From Cercospora beticola (taxonomy: Eukaryota > Ascomycota > Dothideomycetes > Mycosphaerellales > Mycosphaerellaceae): a stretch of 64,000 nt of DNA. The stretch's first letter is position 1, and each line of letters opens with the position of its first letter. Location of the stretch: positions 1,178,001-1,242,000 of the forward strand of contig NC_088939.1 of assembly GCF_033473495.1 (NCBI RefSeq), given 5' to 3'. A program made the position numbers and the translations under genes. The notes under the pieces are model-generated. The model worked only from the letters and a program-made list of their open reading frames with translations. It was not told the DNA's origin and ran no database searches. Of this stretch, positions 10,448 through 20,692 are shown in pieces.

Positions 10448-11548
10448 ATGCTCATCCTCCCCGACTCCGCAATCCGCACCCTCCTCCACAACCTCACCAA
10501 ACAAGAAACTCTCCACTTCCAACAAAAACTCCAAACCTCTCTCCAAGGTTTCTCCTCTTCCGAAAAACAACATCAACCCTCTCCTGGCATCACAACCCGT
10601 CCCAACGGCCAAAAGACTCTTTTCCGACCTTTTACTTCTCCCTCTTCCGTCGGTTGTAAAATCATCGTCGATCCGGCTCCAGACCCAAATACAGGAACAA
10701 AAGATGTTTTACATGGTGTGCTTGTAGTTTGTGATGAGAAAGGTTTACCAAAAGGTTTGATTAATGCTGAGGAGGTGACGAGTTTTCGGACGGCGTTGTG
10801 TAGTTTGATTCCTTGGGTTTGGAGGAAGAGGACGAGGAAGGTTGTGGTTTTTGGGGCGGGAAAGGTGGGGGTTTGGACTGTGAGGTTGTGTTTGAGGTTG
10901 AGAGGGGAGGAGGTTGAGAGTGTTGTTGTGGTGAATCGGAATAAGGGGAGGGCAGAGGATGTTGTGGGGAAGGTGGAACCGGGGAGCGGGGGAAGGGAAG
11001 GGTTGGAGATTAAGGCGTTGGGGAGTGAGGACGAGGAGGAAGTAAGGAAAGCTTTGAGAGAGGCTGATGCAGTGTTTTGTACTGTGCCTTCGGAGGCTGT
11101 GTTGTTTGATGAGAAAGATGTGAGAAGAGAGGATGGGCAATCGAAGCCTTATATTTCAGCCATTGGATCTTGGAGACCGAATTTGATTGAACTGGATCCG
11201 GAACTGTTGAAGCGAGTCGTCAGCGAGGAGAAAATGTATAATCCTGTTTCTCAGAGCGATGACGGATTTATCCTTGTGGATGACCGCAAGTCGGTGGCAG
11301 AGCACACTGGGGAACTTCTGCGAAGCAAATTAACTGAGAGGAAGATGATAGAGGTTGGCCAGATGCTCGAGATTCGAGAAAATTTGAGACAGAGTGAGGA
11401 AGCTGCGAAGCTCAATGCGCATCTCGAGGAAGGCTTCTTGATATACAAAAGCGTAGGGGTAAGCGTAACTGATCTGGCATCAGGAGAAGCGATATTGGAA
11501 TTAGCACAGAAGCAAGGGAATCTGGGGACAGTTATCACGGACTTTTAA
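10448..11548 (+). CDS. Ornithine cyclodeaminase / mu-crystallin family protein
   Basis: Single-exon gene of 366 residues. The family binds NAD(P) and includes ornithine cyclodeaminase, ketimine reductases and mu-crystallin; the fungal substrate is not known. Visible features are the N-terminal dimer/substrate part with GCKIIVDP and LHGVLVVCDEKGLPKGLINAEEVTSFRTA-type spacing, then a Rossmann fold starting KVVVFGAGKVGVWTVRL (dinucleotide loop GAGKVG). YISAIGSWRPNLIELDPELL follows, and the C-terminal part has GEAILELAQKQGN. It is unusual in codon use: the first 190 nt are almost G-free at third positions, while about 10740-11100 is C-poor and G-rich (see findings). Confidence 0.87.
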   Translation: MLILPDSAIRTLLHNLTKQETLHFQQKLQTSLQGFSSSEKQHQPSPGITTRPNGQKTLFRPFTSPSSVGCKIIVDPAPDPNTGTKDVLHGVLVVCDEKGLPKGLINAEEVTSFRTALCSLIPWVWRKRTRKVVVFGAGKVGVWTVRLCLRLRGEEVESVVVVNRNKGRAEDVVGKVEPGSGGREGLEIKALGSEDEEEVRKALREADAVFCTVPSEAVLFDEKDVRREDGQSKPYISAIGSWRPNLIELDPELLKRVVSEEKMYNPVSQSDDGFILVDDRKSVAEHTGELLRSKLTERKMIEVGQMLEIRENLRQSEEAAKLNAHLEEGFLIYKSVGVSVTDLASGEAILELAQKQGNLGTVITDF

Positions 11549-12321
11549 AGAACCACCAAGCTTTGACTGGGGCAAAGAGATTGAAAAGACGTCTCGTCAA
11601 GAATCATCATAATTCCTACACAAAACTCCAAACCGCCACCCCTCCTTCCCAAGTCAGAGATCGCCGCTTCCTCATATGCCCGCACGAGGACGCGACAGTT
11701 CCCCGACTCTGAGGACACTACGTCCCTCGAATCGTCTCGTGATATTCAAAAACATAATCATCATACCTATAATCTTCCATTCCCTCCCGAGTCCAGACCC
11801 TCGTGTTCTCTTCGATACCACAGACTTCGCATCCAATTCATGTAATCAATCCCATGCGCCAAAAATAAGCAGATGTGAAAGGGAATATGCTCCAATGCTG
11901 CTGCCTGCTGGTATGTAGTTCCTCCTCAATGCACTGATTCCATCCTCCTCCCTGTGACGACGACAATAAGAACGCCTGATTAACGACGTCTTGGTGATCC
12001 CCAAATGAGGCGTCCCATCCCTCTGAACAGCAACCCAAAATGACCGACATGTTGCATTAGAGTCGGAGGTTCGGGCATAAGCTGCAACGGCGGCTGCTGG
12101 TGTACTCTAGCGACCGTCTTGACTCGCTGAGGGAGCCTCTCGTGAGGACTTTGTGGTGGTGGCAGTGGAGGTCGAGGCTGGATTCTCTCGTGTTCGTTCT
12201 CTTGATACGCTAAAAGGAAGGGAAGACTCGCTGTCAATAAATGCAAATAATCAAGAACAAGTCCATCATCATCTCTATTCGCAACGCACCTGCATGCGAA
12301 ACAGAAAAGTGACGGACTTGT
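11549..12321. other. Convergent intergenic region, OCD-like gene / rho4
   Basis: 3' flanks of two convergent genes. Short frames at 11676-11918 and 12153-12545 (the latter runs into rho4 antisense) have no recognisable features. Confidence 0.55.
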
Positions 12322-13228
12322 TTAGAGAATCAAGCATTTACTCCGCTTCTTCTTTTTGGCAGGCAGCGTTTGGCTCCCTCTGCTGCCCAGACGTGTGCGG
12401 TCGTCGGCGAGCTCATCTTGGCCTCGTACGGCGATGTCGATGGCGGTGTCGAAGATTTCCTGTACGCCAGTGGCTTCCTTGGAGGAGCATTCCATGTATA
12501 AGGCGCCCATCTTTTGTGCAACAGTCTTGCCCTGCTCTTTCGTGACGGGTGTCAGACCTTGGGTTTTGAGAAGCTCGATGCATGTGCGCTTATGTCGGAG
12601 GTCGGATTTGAGACCGCAAAGGATTATGGGCGTTGTCGGGCAGAAGTGCAGGACTTCTGGATACCACTGGAAGGAGTTAGTGGGAGTCTCGAGCGCGAGA
12701 GAGGCTGCAGCTCACCTTGTCGAGCACATTCTCGAGTGAATTGGGGCAGTCGATTGCGAAACACACGAAGAGAAGATCTGTCTCCGGGTAGGAAAGCGGT
12801 CGCAAACGGTCGTATTCCTCTTGCCCAGCGGTATCCCACAGGGCGAGTTCGACACCTTTCCCTGATTGCTTGTGCTCGACAGTTGTGATGTAGTTTTCGA
12901 AGACCGTGGGCACGTATTTCTGTCGCAAGTCAGTTCGCCATCCCTATTGTACCAGCTCTACAGCACCCACCTCTGGGAAGTATCCCTGGCTGTAGCTGAT
13001 CAACAAACACGTCTTGCCGCAGCCTCCATCTCCCACCACCACAAACTTCTTGCTGTACTCAGGCGGCGCCGTGATGTTGGTTCGTGCGCTGCTCGTGGTG
13101 TTTACGGTTCCGTCACTGCCGCGAGTGCTCCTTCGATAGCTGTCTCCGCGTCCGAGGAAGGACTTGCTGCTGTTCTTGCGGCGCAAATGGTCGTACGAAG
13201 CGTTGCCTCCGACGGCGCTGATGGTCAT
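12322..13228 (-). CDS. rho4: Rho4-type small GTPase
   Basis: Rho-family GTPase; Rho4 in filamentous ascomycetes acts with formin in septation and cell-wall integrity. Exons on the minus strand are 13228-12971, 12919-12716 and 12666-12322, giving 268 residues. Introns are 51 and 49 nt (GTGGGT and GTGAGC donors). Features are a Ser/Arg-rich N-terminal extension of about 58 residues typical of Rho4, a P-loop GDGGCGKT (66-73), an effector loop [10 protein letters not shown] (87-96) and [17 protein letters not shown]. The insert-region part is [25 protein letters not shown] polybasic KKKKRS precedes the prenylation CAAX box CLIL. The long extension and [18 protein letters not shown] favour Rho4 over Rho1, Rho2 or Cdc42. 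Confidence 0.93.
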
Positions 13229-13902
13229 GCTGGGCGGTATCGATGCGGGCGTGTCGCTGGATTGTTATGCCGAAGAATGTGAAGGGAGACTGGAATGTAG
13301 TCGAGTGTTCGGCGGGAGAATGCGGTGATAATGGGCGGGTGTTGGGCGCTTCGAGTCCAGCTGCGTCGCGGCTCGCCATGTTTCCCCATGTTGGCGCAGC
13401 AACCGCTCCTCGCAGCGCCGATGACGAAAGTCAGTTCGATGCCGCTTGGCGGTGCTGTCTGCGCCCCGCGAATTGGGCTGAGAGATGCGGTCAGTATGGA
13501 CATCTTTTGCACAGACACGCGCCATCGCTGCTCCACTGCTGGTCGTAGGGCTGGCGGTAGATCGTTTGGTCGCTCGTATGGTGGCAGGTGCTCTTTGGCG
13601 ACGCATCGGCGAAGTGGGAGCATGGACATGCATGTGAGCCTTGGCACCACCTCGCGAAGTCTATCTCCCCTGCGCGACGACACCTCGCCCATCCCGCCGT
13701 GCTGCCGTGGTTTCAGGCGCCTGGAAAAGTCCTGCTCGCGAGCGCTGTGACGTGATATCGTCTTCCAGCCTCTTGTTCTTCGGTTTGCCGATGTTCTGGC
13801 GCAGCGAACGACTCCAGCCATATCCAGACTGACGCACTTCATCGCTGCCAAATTCGTATCGCACATGTTCGGCTTCGGCTTCGACCGAAGGCACGTCCAT
13901 CC
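13229..13902. other. Divergent intergenic region, rho4 / sphingoid phosphatase
   Basis: 674 bp between two divergent start codons. Long open frames on both strands (for example 13225-13941 on minus) overlap each other and resemble no protein. I treat this as promoter DNA. Confidence 0.55.
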
Positions 13903-15583
13903 ATGGCCGACTCCAAAGTGAACCTGAGGTTCCAAGCGCATTTGCGAACACCTTCACCAGACCCCGATGCTGGACTTCGAGGACTATCGCACTATGAGCG
14001 ACGTCTCCCATCATGGCGATACCGCCTGCGGCAAGCGCTGATCCCTCTTGTGCGGAAGGAGACGGTCTATCTAGCCAAAGTGCAACAGGCAGCAAGAACA
14101 CCACTGCTGGATTCGTACTTCGCAATGAGTGCCAATCTGGGAACGCACACCTTCTTCATGACCGCGCTGCCCATCTGTTTCTGGTGTGGCTACCCCATTC
14201 TCGGTGTGGCAATGGTTCACATGCTGGCAGCGGGAGTCTATCTGAGCGGATATGCCAAAGATCTGGTCTGCCTGCCACGACCACTATCACCACCTCTGCA
14301 GCGCATCACCATGTCTGGCTCAGCGGCGCTCGAGTATGGCTTTCCTTCGACTCATACGACAAACGCTGTTTCCGTGGCCATGTATTGTCTCCACTATCTC
14401 TGGTATGAGCAAGATCATCTATCCCTATGGAGCTATCGGTTGAGCATATTCGGCTGTCTTGCATACGCCACATCCATCAGCATTGGCCGCATGTACTGCG
14501 GCATGCATGGCTTCTCCGACGTCATCTTCGGTGCATTCCTTGGTGCTTTCATCGCAGTGTGCAGAGTTGCCGCAGGTCCTGCATTCGATCACTGGGTCTT
14601 GGCAGATGGATGGGCTCGACCTGCTATGGTGGCTCTCATCTTGGCACTGGCTGTCCGCTTCCATCCCGAGCCTGCTGACAACTGCCCATGTTTCGATGAC
14701 AGTGTCGCTTTCATTGGAGTAGTCATGGGCATTACCTTTGGGATGTGGCATTATGCATCCTTGCAGACGAACAGCGCAGATCCGGTGGCCGCTTTCCAGA
14801 GCATGTACATGTTCGACAACAAGGACATCTTCAAAGCAGGAGCCCGTCTTGTGCTCGGCGTTGTCGTGATATTTGCCTGGCGAGCAACGATGAAGCCATT
14901 GCTGCTGCGCACCTTACCGCCGACCTTCCGCTTCGTCGCACATTATGGGCTACAGATGCCACGTCGATACTTTCTGCAATCGAGGTAGGTTTGCACTCAC
15001 AGTGTCTGTCCTGTATCTTCTGACTTGCAACAGGGATTACAACACTGTTCCCGAACTCCGACAGGACGACAAAGTCTTGCCGCCCGCCTCCGACATCCCG
15101 AGTATGCTGAACGCCATCCGACGCCGGAAGCGCACCATCTCAGTTGGGCCGCAATCAGAGGCCGACGCTAGAGAGATGATTGCGAACCGTGAGCAAGCTC
15201 GTCAACCGAGACCACAGGCATCTGCGCCCTCGCTGCGAGTGCTGTCCACAGAAGGATCTTCGCTCGTAATGACGCCTGAAGAACCTTCCGACTCAACATC
15301 ATACCTCACTGCGAAGCACAGTCAGACACATCTTTCTACGCCACCCACAAAGATCAATTCCGCTGCGAATGTGCTTTTGACTCCACCTGCGAGCGAAAAT
15401 GGCACGGGCAGCGATAGTGGTACCGAAGAAGAGAAAAGCGATCGCCGAATGTTCTCCAACCTCGAAAAGCCTAGAGTCCGATACGATGTGGAAGTCATCA
15501 CTAAGCTTGTTGTTTATGCAGGAATCGCGTGGCTGGCTGTTGAGGGCAACCCACTACTCTTCGCCCGACTGGGCATCACCTGA
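13903..15583 (+). CDS. LCB3: Sphingoid long-chain-base-1-phosphate phosphatase (Lcb3/Ysr3 type)
   Basis: ER membrane PAP2-superfamily phosphatase expected to dephosphorylate dihydrosphingosine- or phytosphingosine-1-phosphate for ceramide synthesis. Exons 13903-14984 and 15034-15583 (49-nt intron, GTAGGT donor, GCAACAG acceptor) give 543 residues. The catalytic triad of motifs is intact: KDLVCLPRP (119-127), SGS with YGFPSTHTTNA (147-155) and SIGRMYCGMHGFSDV (about 191-205, His in motif C3). Several hydrophobic helices surround them, and the last, KLVVYAGIAWLAV, is near the C-terminus. A hydrophilic, Ser/Thr/Pro-rich loop encoded by exon 2 precedes it. That loop is low in conservation and could carry regulatory sites. 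Confidence 0.9.
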
Positions 15584-16517
15584 GTTCGCGTTTGATGATC
15601 TCCGCAGCGCTTTTACCTTGCGCTGTCAGTTGTCAGAACGCACGGCTTTGCACTAACAGATGAGTTGAGCTTCGTATGTCCAACTCAACTCGAGAATGCT
15701 GGACATGGCGCCCAATATCTCTTCCGTCGAAGCGTCGACATTCGATGTCATCTGCAATTGACATTGGGCACGATATGTCGCGGAACGCTCACGCGTCCAG
15801 CCGCTGCTCGAATGATGCGAAAGCCCGATTGTTCACCTCGCTCTCGGTTTCTTTCGGCGGTGAGAGACAGCATGGAGCTTACAAGAGGCTAGTCTCGCGC
15901 CCGCATTGATACCCCTGCGTTTCGAAGAGCAGCCGGCTCTGGCTTCAGACAGAATTGCAAGTGGCTCTGGGCTGATCACACGCATACGGCTTTGAAGAAA
16001 GACGAAACTGCAGGATCCATGTATTGTCAATGGTGTTGCAGCAACTGACCGGCGGGCACTCATATCGTCAACGCGAATCGTGAGCGATCATGATCAGTCA
16101 ACCGTGCAGGGGTTTTGATGGCGCAAGTGACGGGATTTGGTGGGCAGCTGGGAATGGCGAAGGACCTGGAGCGACAGCTGAGTCCATCGTAGGAATTGTG
16201 GTGTACTCGGACAGTCTGCATAAGGACCGCGAGGAGCATAAAGTACACCACGGGTCGTAGGTTGACCAAAAATGGGCGTTGTAGTCGCACTCTGAAGAGA
16301 ACATGAGCCACTGTCTGTGGCTGCTGATCTGATTCGCCACTTCGATTTTACTTTCGCCTCACTGCATGAAACTGCCGGCCGGTATCTGGAGGAGTCCACT
16401 TCTTCAGCGGGATGCCGCCATCCACTCGGTTGCCGAGGTCACATGCCATCACCAATGTGTTTCTGAATATCTTTTTGGGTCAATATACAGCCTGTGCCAC
16501 GTTAGATTGATCTTGTC

Positions 16518-16523
16518 TTATCA
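16518..16523. promoter_or_regulatory. GATA-factor motif TTATCA upstream of sreA
   Basis: TTATCA (TGATAA on the other strand) lies about 470 bp before the sreA ATG. It matches the core bound by fungal GATA factors. A single hexamer is weak evidence. Confidence 0.3.
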
Positions 16524-16845
16524 GTGCAGTGTGGAGCTCTCGTGCCGTCCCTGGTGGTCAGCAGAAACAATCGCGACGGCTCTGATTCGCTGTTGAAACA
16601 ATTTTCCGTTCCGCGAGTCGTGCGCCCGCGCATCACTTGCCCTGTGCCGCGCCGTCTTAGCCTGCTGCAGCGACATCGCGGCGGTGACAACTCTACGTGT
16701 GCCACTTCAGTCACACACACGCTTTCCGCTCGCTGAGAAACCAAGACTTCTACCACTGGACGACTGTATCTTTTCTCTGGCTCGGAATTCCTCGTACGAC
16801 GGCCCTCGGGTATACTGAGTACTGCGCCTGGAAGGATCACCGACC

Positions 16846-16864
16846 TTATCAGACCATCAGATAG
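16846..16864. promoter_or_regulatory. Paired, inverted GATA motifs upstream of sreA
   Basis: TTATCAGACCATCAGATAG contains TGATAA on the minus strand and ATCAGATAG on the plus strand within 19 bp, about 125 bp before the sreA ATG. The second half approaches the ATCWGATAA consensus described for SreA-type repressors, so autoregulation is possible but unproven. Confidence 0.4.
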
Positions 16865-16988
16865 TCTCCGCTCTGTTCCATCTCTCAGAAGTAACCTAGC
16901 AGCTCCCACGACATTCAAAGATTGTCGCGCCATACCAGACTGCTCCATGCACCAATAACAAGACGCCCTGAATAGCAAGAGCGCAGAG

Positions 16989-18511
16989 ATGATGGCGAAC
17001 GTCAGCACGAGCTCCGCGCCGCCAAATAGGACAAAAGGCTTATCGCCACGAATGGCCAATCTCCTGACACAACCTTCGCAACAAGAATTGGAAGCCGCAC
17101 GGCAGCTGGTAGAACATTCGCAAAGTACTACGACGACTACGCAGGCACCCGTGCAAGAGCCACAGCTGTCCCACGCGCCCTCCAATCAGTCTCAGACTTC
17201 CACGGCCTTTCCCCATGGATATCGCGAGGCAAACGAGTACGCGCAGCCTACACAAAGTTCGCCTGCAATGTCCCTGGCGAGTGCCCCCATTATGCAACCG
17301 TCACGGACATCACCATCTGCTATGAGTAATATTGGTACCCCAGGTGGCCAGATGTGCAGGTATGTCTCTTAGTCAGCACCGTCCACGCGTTCCGTCTTCT
17401 CTAACATTGGAGTAGCAATTGCGGGACGACAAAAACACCCCTGTGGAGACGATCGCCTGCTGGAGCAGTAATTTGCAATGCGTGTGGTCTTTATTACAAA
17501 GCGCGAAATCAGATGCGGCCAGTAGGACTTAAACGTGGAGCTACCAGTGCCAATCAAAACCCGGAAATTCCAACTAATGATCGAGGGACATCACCGTCTT
17601 CTGTACAAGGCGGCGCAACATATGTGTCGGCAGATCAGAGTATGCATGGGACGTGCCCGGGTGGTGGACGTTGCAATGGTACAGGAGGACAAGATGCATG
17701 TGCAGGATGTCCAGCGTACAACAATCGAGTTTCCAAAACTGCTCAAGTAGCCTTACGACAAGCCAGCGCGGAGCGAGGAGAGACATCATCAGCACCAACC
17801 GGATCAGCGCACATGCACACCGTCGTGCAAAACTACGTTTCACCATCCCAGCATTCACAAACAAACGTCGTCGTAGCATGCCAAAATTGCGGGACGACCA
17901 TCACACCCCTCTGGAGACGAGACGAACAAGGCCATACAATCTGCAACGCATGCGGTCTGTACCACAAACTCCACGGAGCACACAGACCAGTGCAAATGAA
18001 GAAAGCCGAAATCAAAAGACGAAAACGTGTCGTTCCTGCCGTTTCAGGTCAACAACATATGCAGCATCCAGGCAGTCCCTTTCCGGCCGACAACATGAGC
18101 GAAGGCTCCGCCCCATCAGAACGAGGTGGACCATCATCACTCCTCAATACGCCTCTTCAACAACCCGAAAGCAGCCCCTTCGTTCATGCAGTCTCGCATG
18201 GCCCAGCGCCTATACCGGTCGACTTCACAGATGCGTTCAAACAGAGAAACGATATTGGGGAAAGCAAGAAACGATCATATTCGGCCACTCAGGATGAGCT
18301 CGCGCCGCGACTGCAGAATTTGCCACCGATTGAGAACATTGATCCCGCTTTGCCGAGAGCGAGTACTTCTGCTGCTGCGCCGGCGGGCCCTTCTTCTTCT
18401 GCGAAAGCAAAAGAGGATCGACGCGCAGAGTTGAAGAGAGAAGCGGAGAGAATGCGTGCGATGCTCGAGGCGAAGGAAAGAGAATTGGCGGAATTGAGTG
18501 ATGACGGATAA
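16989..18511 (+). CDS. sreA: GATA-type iron-responsive repressor SreA (Urbs1/SRE family)
   Basis: Nuclear repressor of siderophore synthesis and iron-uptake genes under iron sufficiency. Exons 16989-17359 and 17416-18511 (56-nt intron with TCTAACATT before the acceptor) give 488 residues. The splice completes zinc finger 1 ([14 protein letters not shown] through CNACGLYYK, from Cys123). Next comes the family's diagnostic cysteine-rich iron-sensing segment [12 protein letters not shown]...CAGC (Cys 204, 210, 219, 222). Zinc finger 2 is [14 protein letters not shown] with CNACGLYHK (279-303), followed by the basic [12 protein letters not shown]-terminal coiled coil (about 455-485, [19 protein letters not shown]) is also typical. 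Two fingers flanking the Cys segment exclude nitrogen-type (AreA) and light-type (WC) GATA factors. No siderophore gene is adjacent. Confidence 0.95.
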
Positions 18512-18862
18512 GCAAAAGTCAAAACGGGAATGGGAGGTCACTCTGTGAATTTCGAGGGAGGCAAATCTGAAAGCGTTACAGCAAGATTTGTTTCTGTATC
18601 ATCTCTGGTGGGCAGAATGTTATCTTTTCGCAACAAGCTGGAAGGCGGTAAACGAACAGGGTGCGGTCTGTTGTATATTTCGGCTATACTCGCACGATAG
18701 TAAATCCTTCGGGTCAGAGAATGGATCTTGTGCTCTATCAGAGCTGTATCGCTGTCCATTGAGTCGTTGTCCTCTCCAGTCCTGTGATCTGATGATCATG
18801 CTTCCCATCTGAGCATTCTTGACGCGAACATTTCACTCCTCTTCACATCCCTCGCCCATCTC
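18512..18862. other. Convergent intergenic region, sreA / GCN3
   Basis: Shared 3' flanks of two convergent genes. Nothing else is recognised. Confidence 0.6.
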
Positions 18863-19930
18863 TCAGAACCAGATCTTGATAAGTTCCTCGCTCACAGCAC
18901 TAGGCAGTAGAACTCCCGACTCAGTGATAATGCCACTAATCAGTCCAGGCGGCGTGTAATCTACCGCTTCCTCCGGCCTCCAAGTTTTTCCCTCCTTTTG
19001 CCCCGTCTCCTTCTCATCCACCACATTCTCATTGTCTTCTCCCACCGGCCCCTCGTTCGTCCTAAATTCCACAACTTTTTGCTCAATTCCCAAGTCCCGT
19101 TGGCCTAGAGGATATAACCTCACAAATTTGTGACTCTCCGACACAACATAGAACGGTTTCCCGGCAGCTTTGGCCAACATTCCCATCTGATACGTTCCCA
19201 GTCGAGAGATGATTCCTCCGTTTTCCACGACGCCTTCAGCACCAACGAAGCATGATGTGACTTGATCGAGGCAGTAAGCAGTAGCTGTAGGTGGAATTAC
19301 AGCAACGGGTATCCCACGCTCGCGAAGAGCGGAGATGTTGGCAGTGGACTCGTCGTCCATTTCTCTTTCCTTCGAAGACGACGATAGCCCTGGAGCAGGA
19401 GGTGTCACGACGTAGATCACTCGGAACCGAATTGAACCGCGTCCAGAAGAGGAGTTCGCTGTTTCTGCCGCGGATTTCAACAATGCGCCCACGACTCTTG
19501 AGCCGCCATTCGTAAGGACTGTATTTCCATCTCTGATGAAGTGCCTTCCGAATGAAGCGATGGTTTCTCGTGCGGCTTTTGCTCGTTCGACGAAGAGTTT
19601 CCCGTTCTGGATCAGATGATTGCGAACCTCGTCGAAGGAGTGGCCCGTGGTGGATGGACGCTGAAGGTTGGCGATGAGGTATTGTTGGAAGAGATCTGTG
19701 CCTGCTGACAAGGAAATACTGTTCGGTATCGAGGTCTTGAGGGATGCAGTGAGGCTTTGCACCAGATCAAGGGTTTCGGAGACGGTGGTGGAGGGTGTAT
19801 TGGCGAGTGCGAGAATGAGCGATTCTATTGCTGCTACAGGCATTGTGAGGTCCGGGTCCTCGGAGAGGAGGCGATGGTAGGTCCCGACGACGTCGAAGGA
19901 GGCGACATCGTGCGATGTTGCGGATGGCAT
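18863..19930 (-). CDS. GCN3: Translation initiation factor eIF2B subunit alpha
   Basis: Regulatory alpha subunit of eIF2B, the guanine-nucleotide exchange factor of eIF2. With beta and delta it senses phosphorylated eIF2-alpha. The single-exon gene encodes 355 residues with ATG at 19930. Family segments are visible in order: EDPDLTMPVAAIESL near residue 25, IPNSISLSAGTDLFQQYL, FVERAKAARETIASFGRHFIRDG-type helices, NGGSRVV and GIPVAVIPPTATAYCLDQV. These are followed by CFVGAEGVVENGGIISRLGTYQM, the nucleotide-sugar-like core GKPFYVVSESHKFVRLYPL, and DYTPPGLISGIITESGVL. An acidic/Lys insertion (about 295-320) is extra compared with yeast. Codon use changes from C-ending in the 5' half to G-ending in the 3' half. 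Confidence 0.94.
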   Translation of the reverse strand: MPSATSHDVASFDVVGTYHRLLSEDPDLTMPVAAIESLILALANTPSTTVSETLDLVQSLTASLKTSIPNSISLSAGTDLFQQYLIANLQRPSTTGHSFDEVRNHLIQNGKLFVERAKAARETIASFGRHFIRDGNTVLTNGGSRVVGALLKSAAETANSSSGRGSIRFRVIYVVTPPAPGLSSSSKEREMDDESTANISALRERGIPVAVIPPTATAYCLDQVTSCFVGAEGVVENGGIISRLGTYQMGMLAKAAGKPFYVVSESHKFVRLYPLGQRDLGIEQKVVEFRTNEGPVGEDNENVVDEKETGQKEGKTWRPEEAVDYTPPGLISGIITESGVLLPSAVSEELIKIWF

Positions 19931-20692
19931 TGTTGTGGTGGTGCAGCGAGCGCTGCGACTTTGGTTGTGAAGCTACATTGTTCGAATGTGTTGCGCTTCA
20001 ACTTAATTGCGGATGCGTCAGAGCTGGCAGCAGGAGGGCGGGACGGCAGGACAGAGCCGCGCGGTCCGTGCATTTGCTCCTGCCACAACTTTCGTGTCTG
20101 GTATGCGTCTACCTGAAGAACTCCATCTCACGCCCAAAGCGACCAAAAGGGGCACGAAGTGCCACTGTATCCAAAAATGGCCATTGGCGACAGATGTACT
20201 GCAGTCGGCGAACAACTTGCAGAGACAGTGCCTCCAGGATCTTTGTTCAATGCCTTCAATTGGCACAACAATATATTTCATCTCGTCGGACGAAACATGT
20301 ATCCAAACGTCTTCTGGCCATTTCACTTCGCTCTCATAACCAGTTGCAGTACCCCTAGACTTATCTGGTGCACACATGCGAGCCTACAAGCAGAGTCCCC
20401 GGATCTGCGCACAAAACCAAGCACACAATTCTACCCAGAAGTTTTGTATATTCAATCATGCCATCTTCGACAATTCCATCAATTTGGAGTTCCAAAATCC
20501 TCATGCAATTGCAGGCATTTTCAAATTTCATGCCTTGCTGTTCAATAGCTCCGACGAGCGTACAGTACTGAGAGGGGCTGCGCCGACATCGGCACCCCTC
20601 ACGTCGCCCCGGGATAGTCATTCACGGTAACAATATTCGAACTGTGGCTGACATAGCAACAAACAGCTGTACATCGATTCAATGCTGAGCCA
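19931..20692. other. Divergent intergenic region, GCN3 / CoA-transferase
   Basis: 762 bp with promoters of two divergent genes. Open frames around 20000-20620 overlap in several frames and resemble nothing known. Confidence 0.5.

Larger units (their letters stand above)
15584..16988. other. Intergenic region upstream of sreA
   Basis: About 1.4 kb: the 3' flank of the phosphatase gene and a long sreA promoter/leader. It contains GATA-type motifs at 16518-16523 and 16846-16864. Frames on the minus strand around 16060-16400 start with GTG and look non-coding. No gene is supported. Confidence 0.5.

Noticed and set aside
13225..13941. 238-codon minus-strand frame between rho4 and the phosphatase
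   Set aside because: It covers the divergent promoter and overlaps both genes' starts, with no similarity to any family I know.
16502..17185. 227-codon minus-strand frame
   Set aside because: It overlaps the sreA promoter and first exon antisense, with no recognisable motif.
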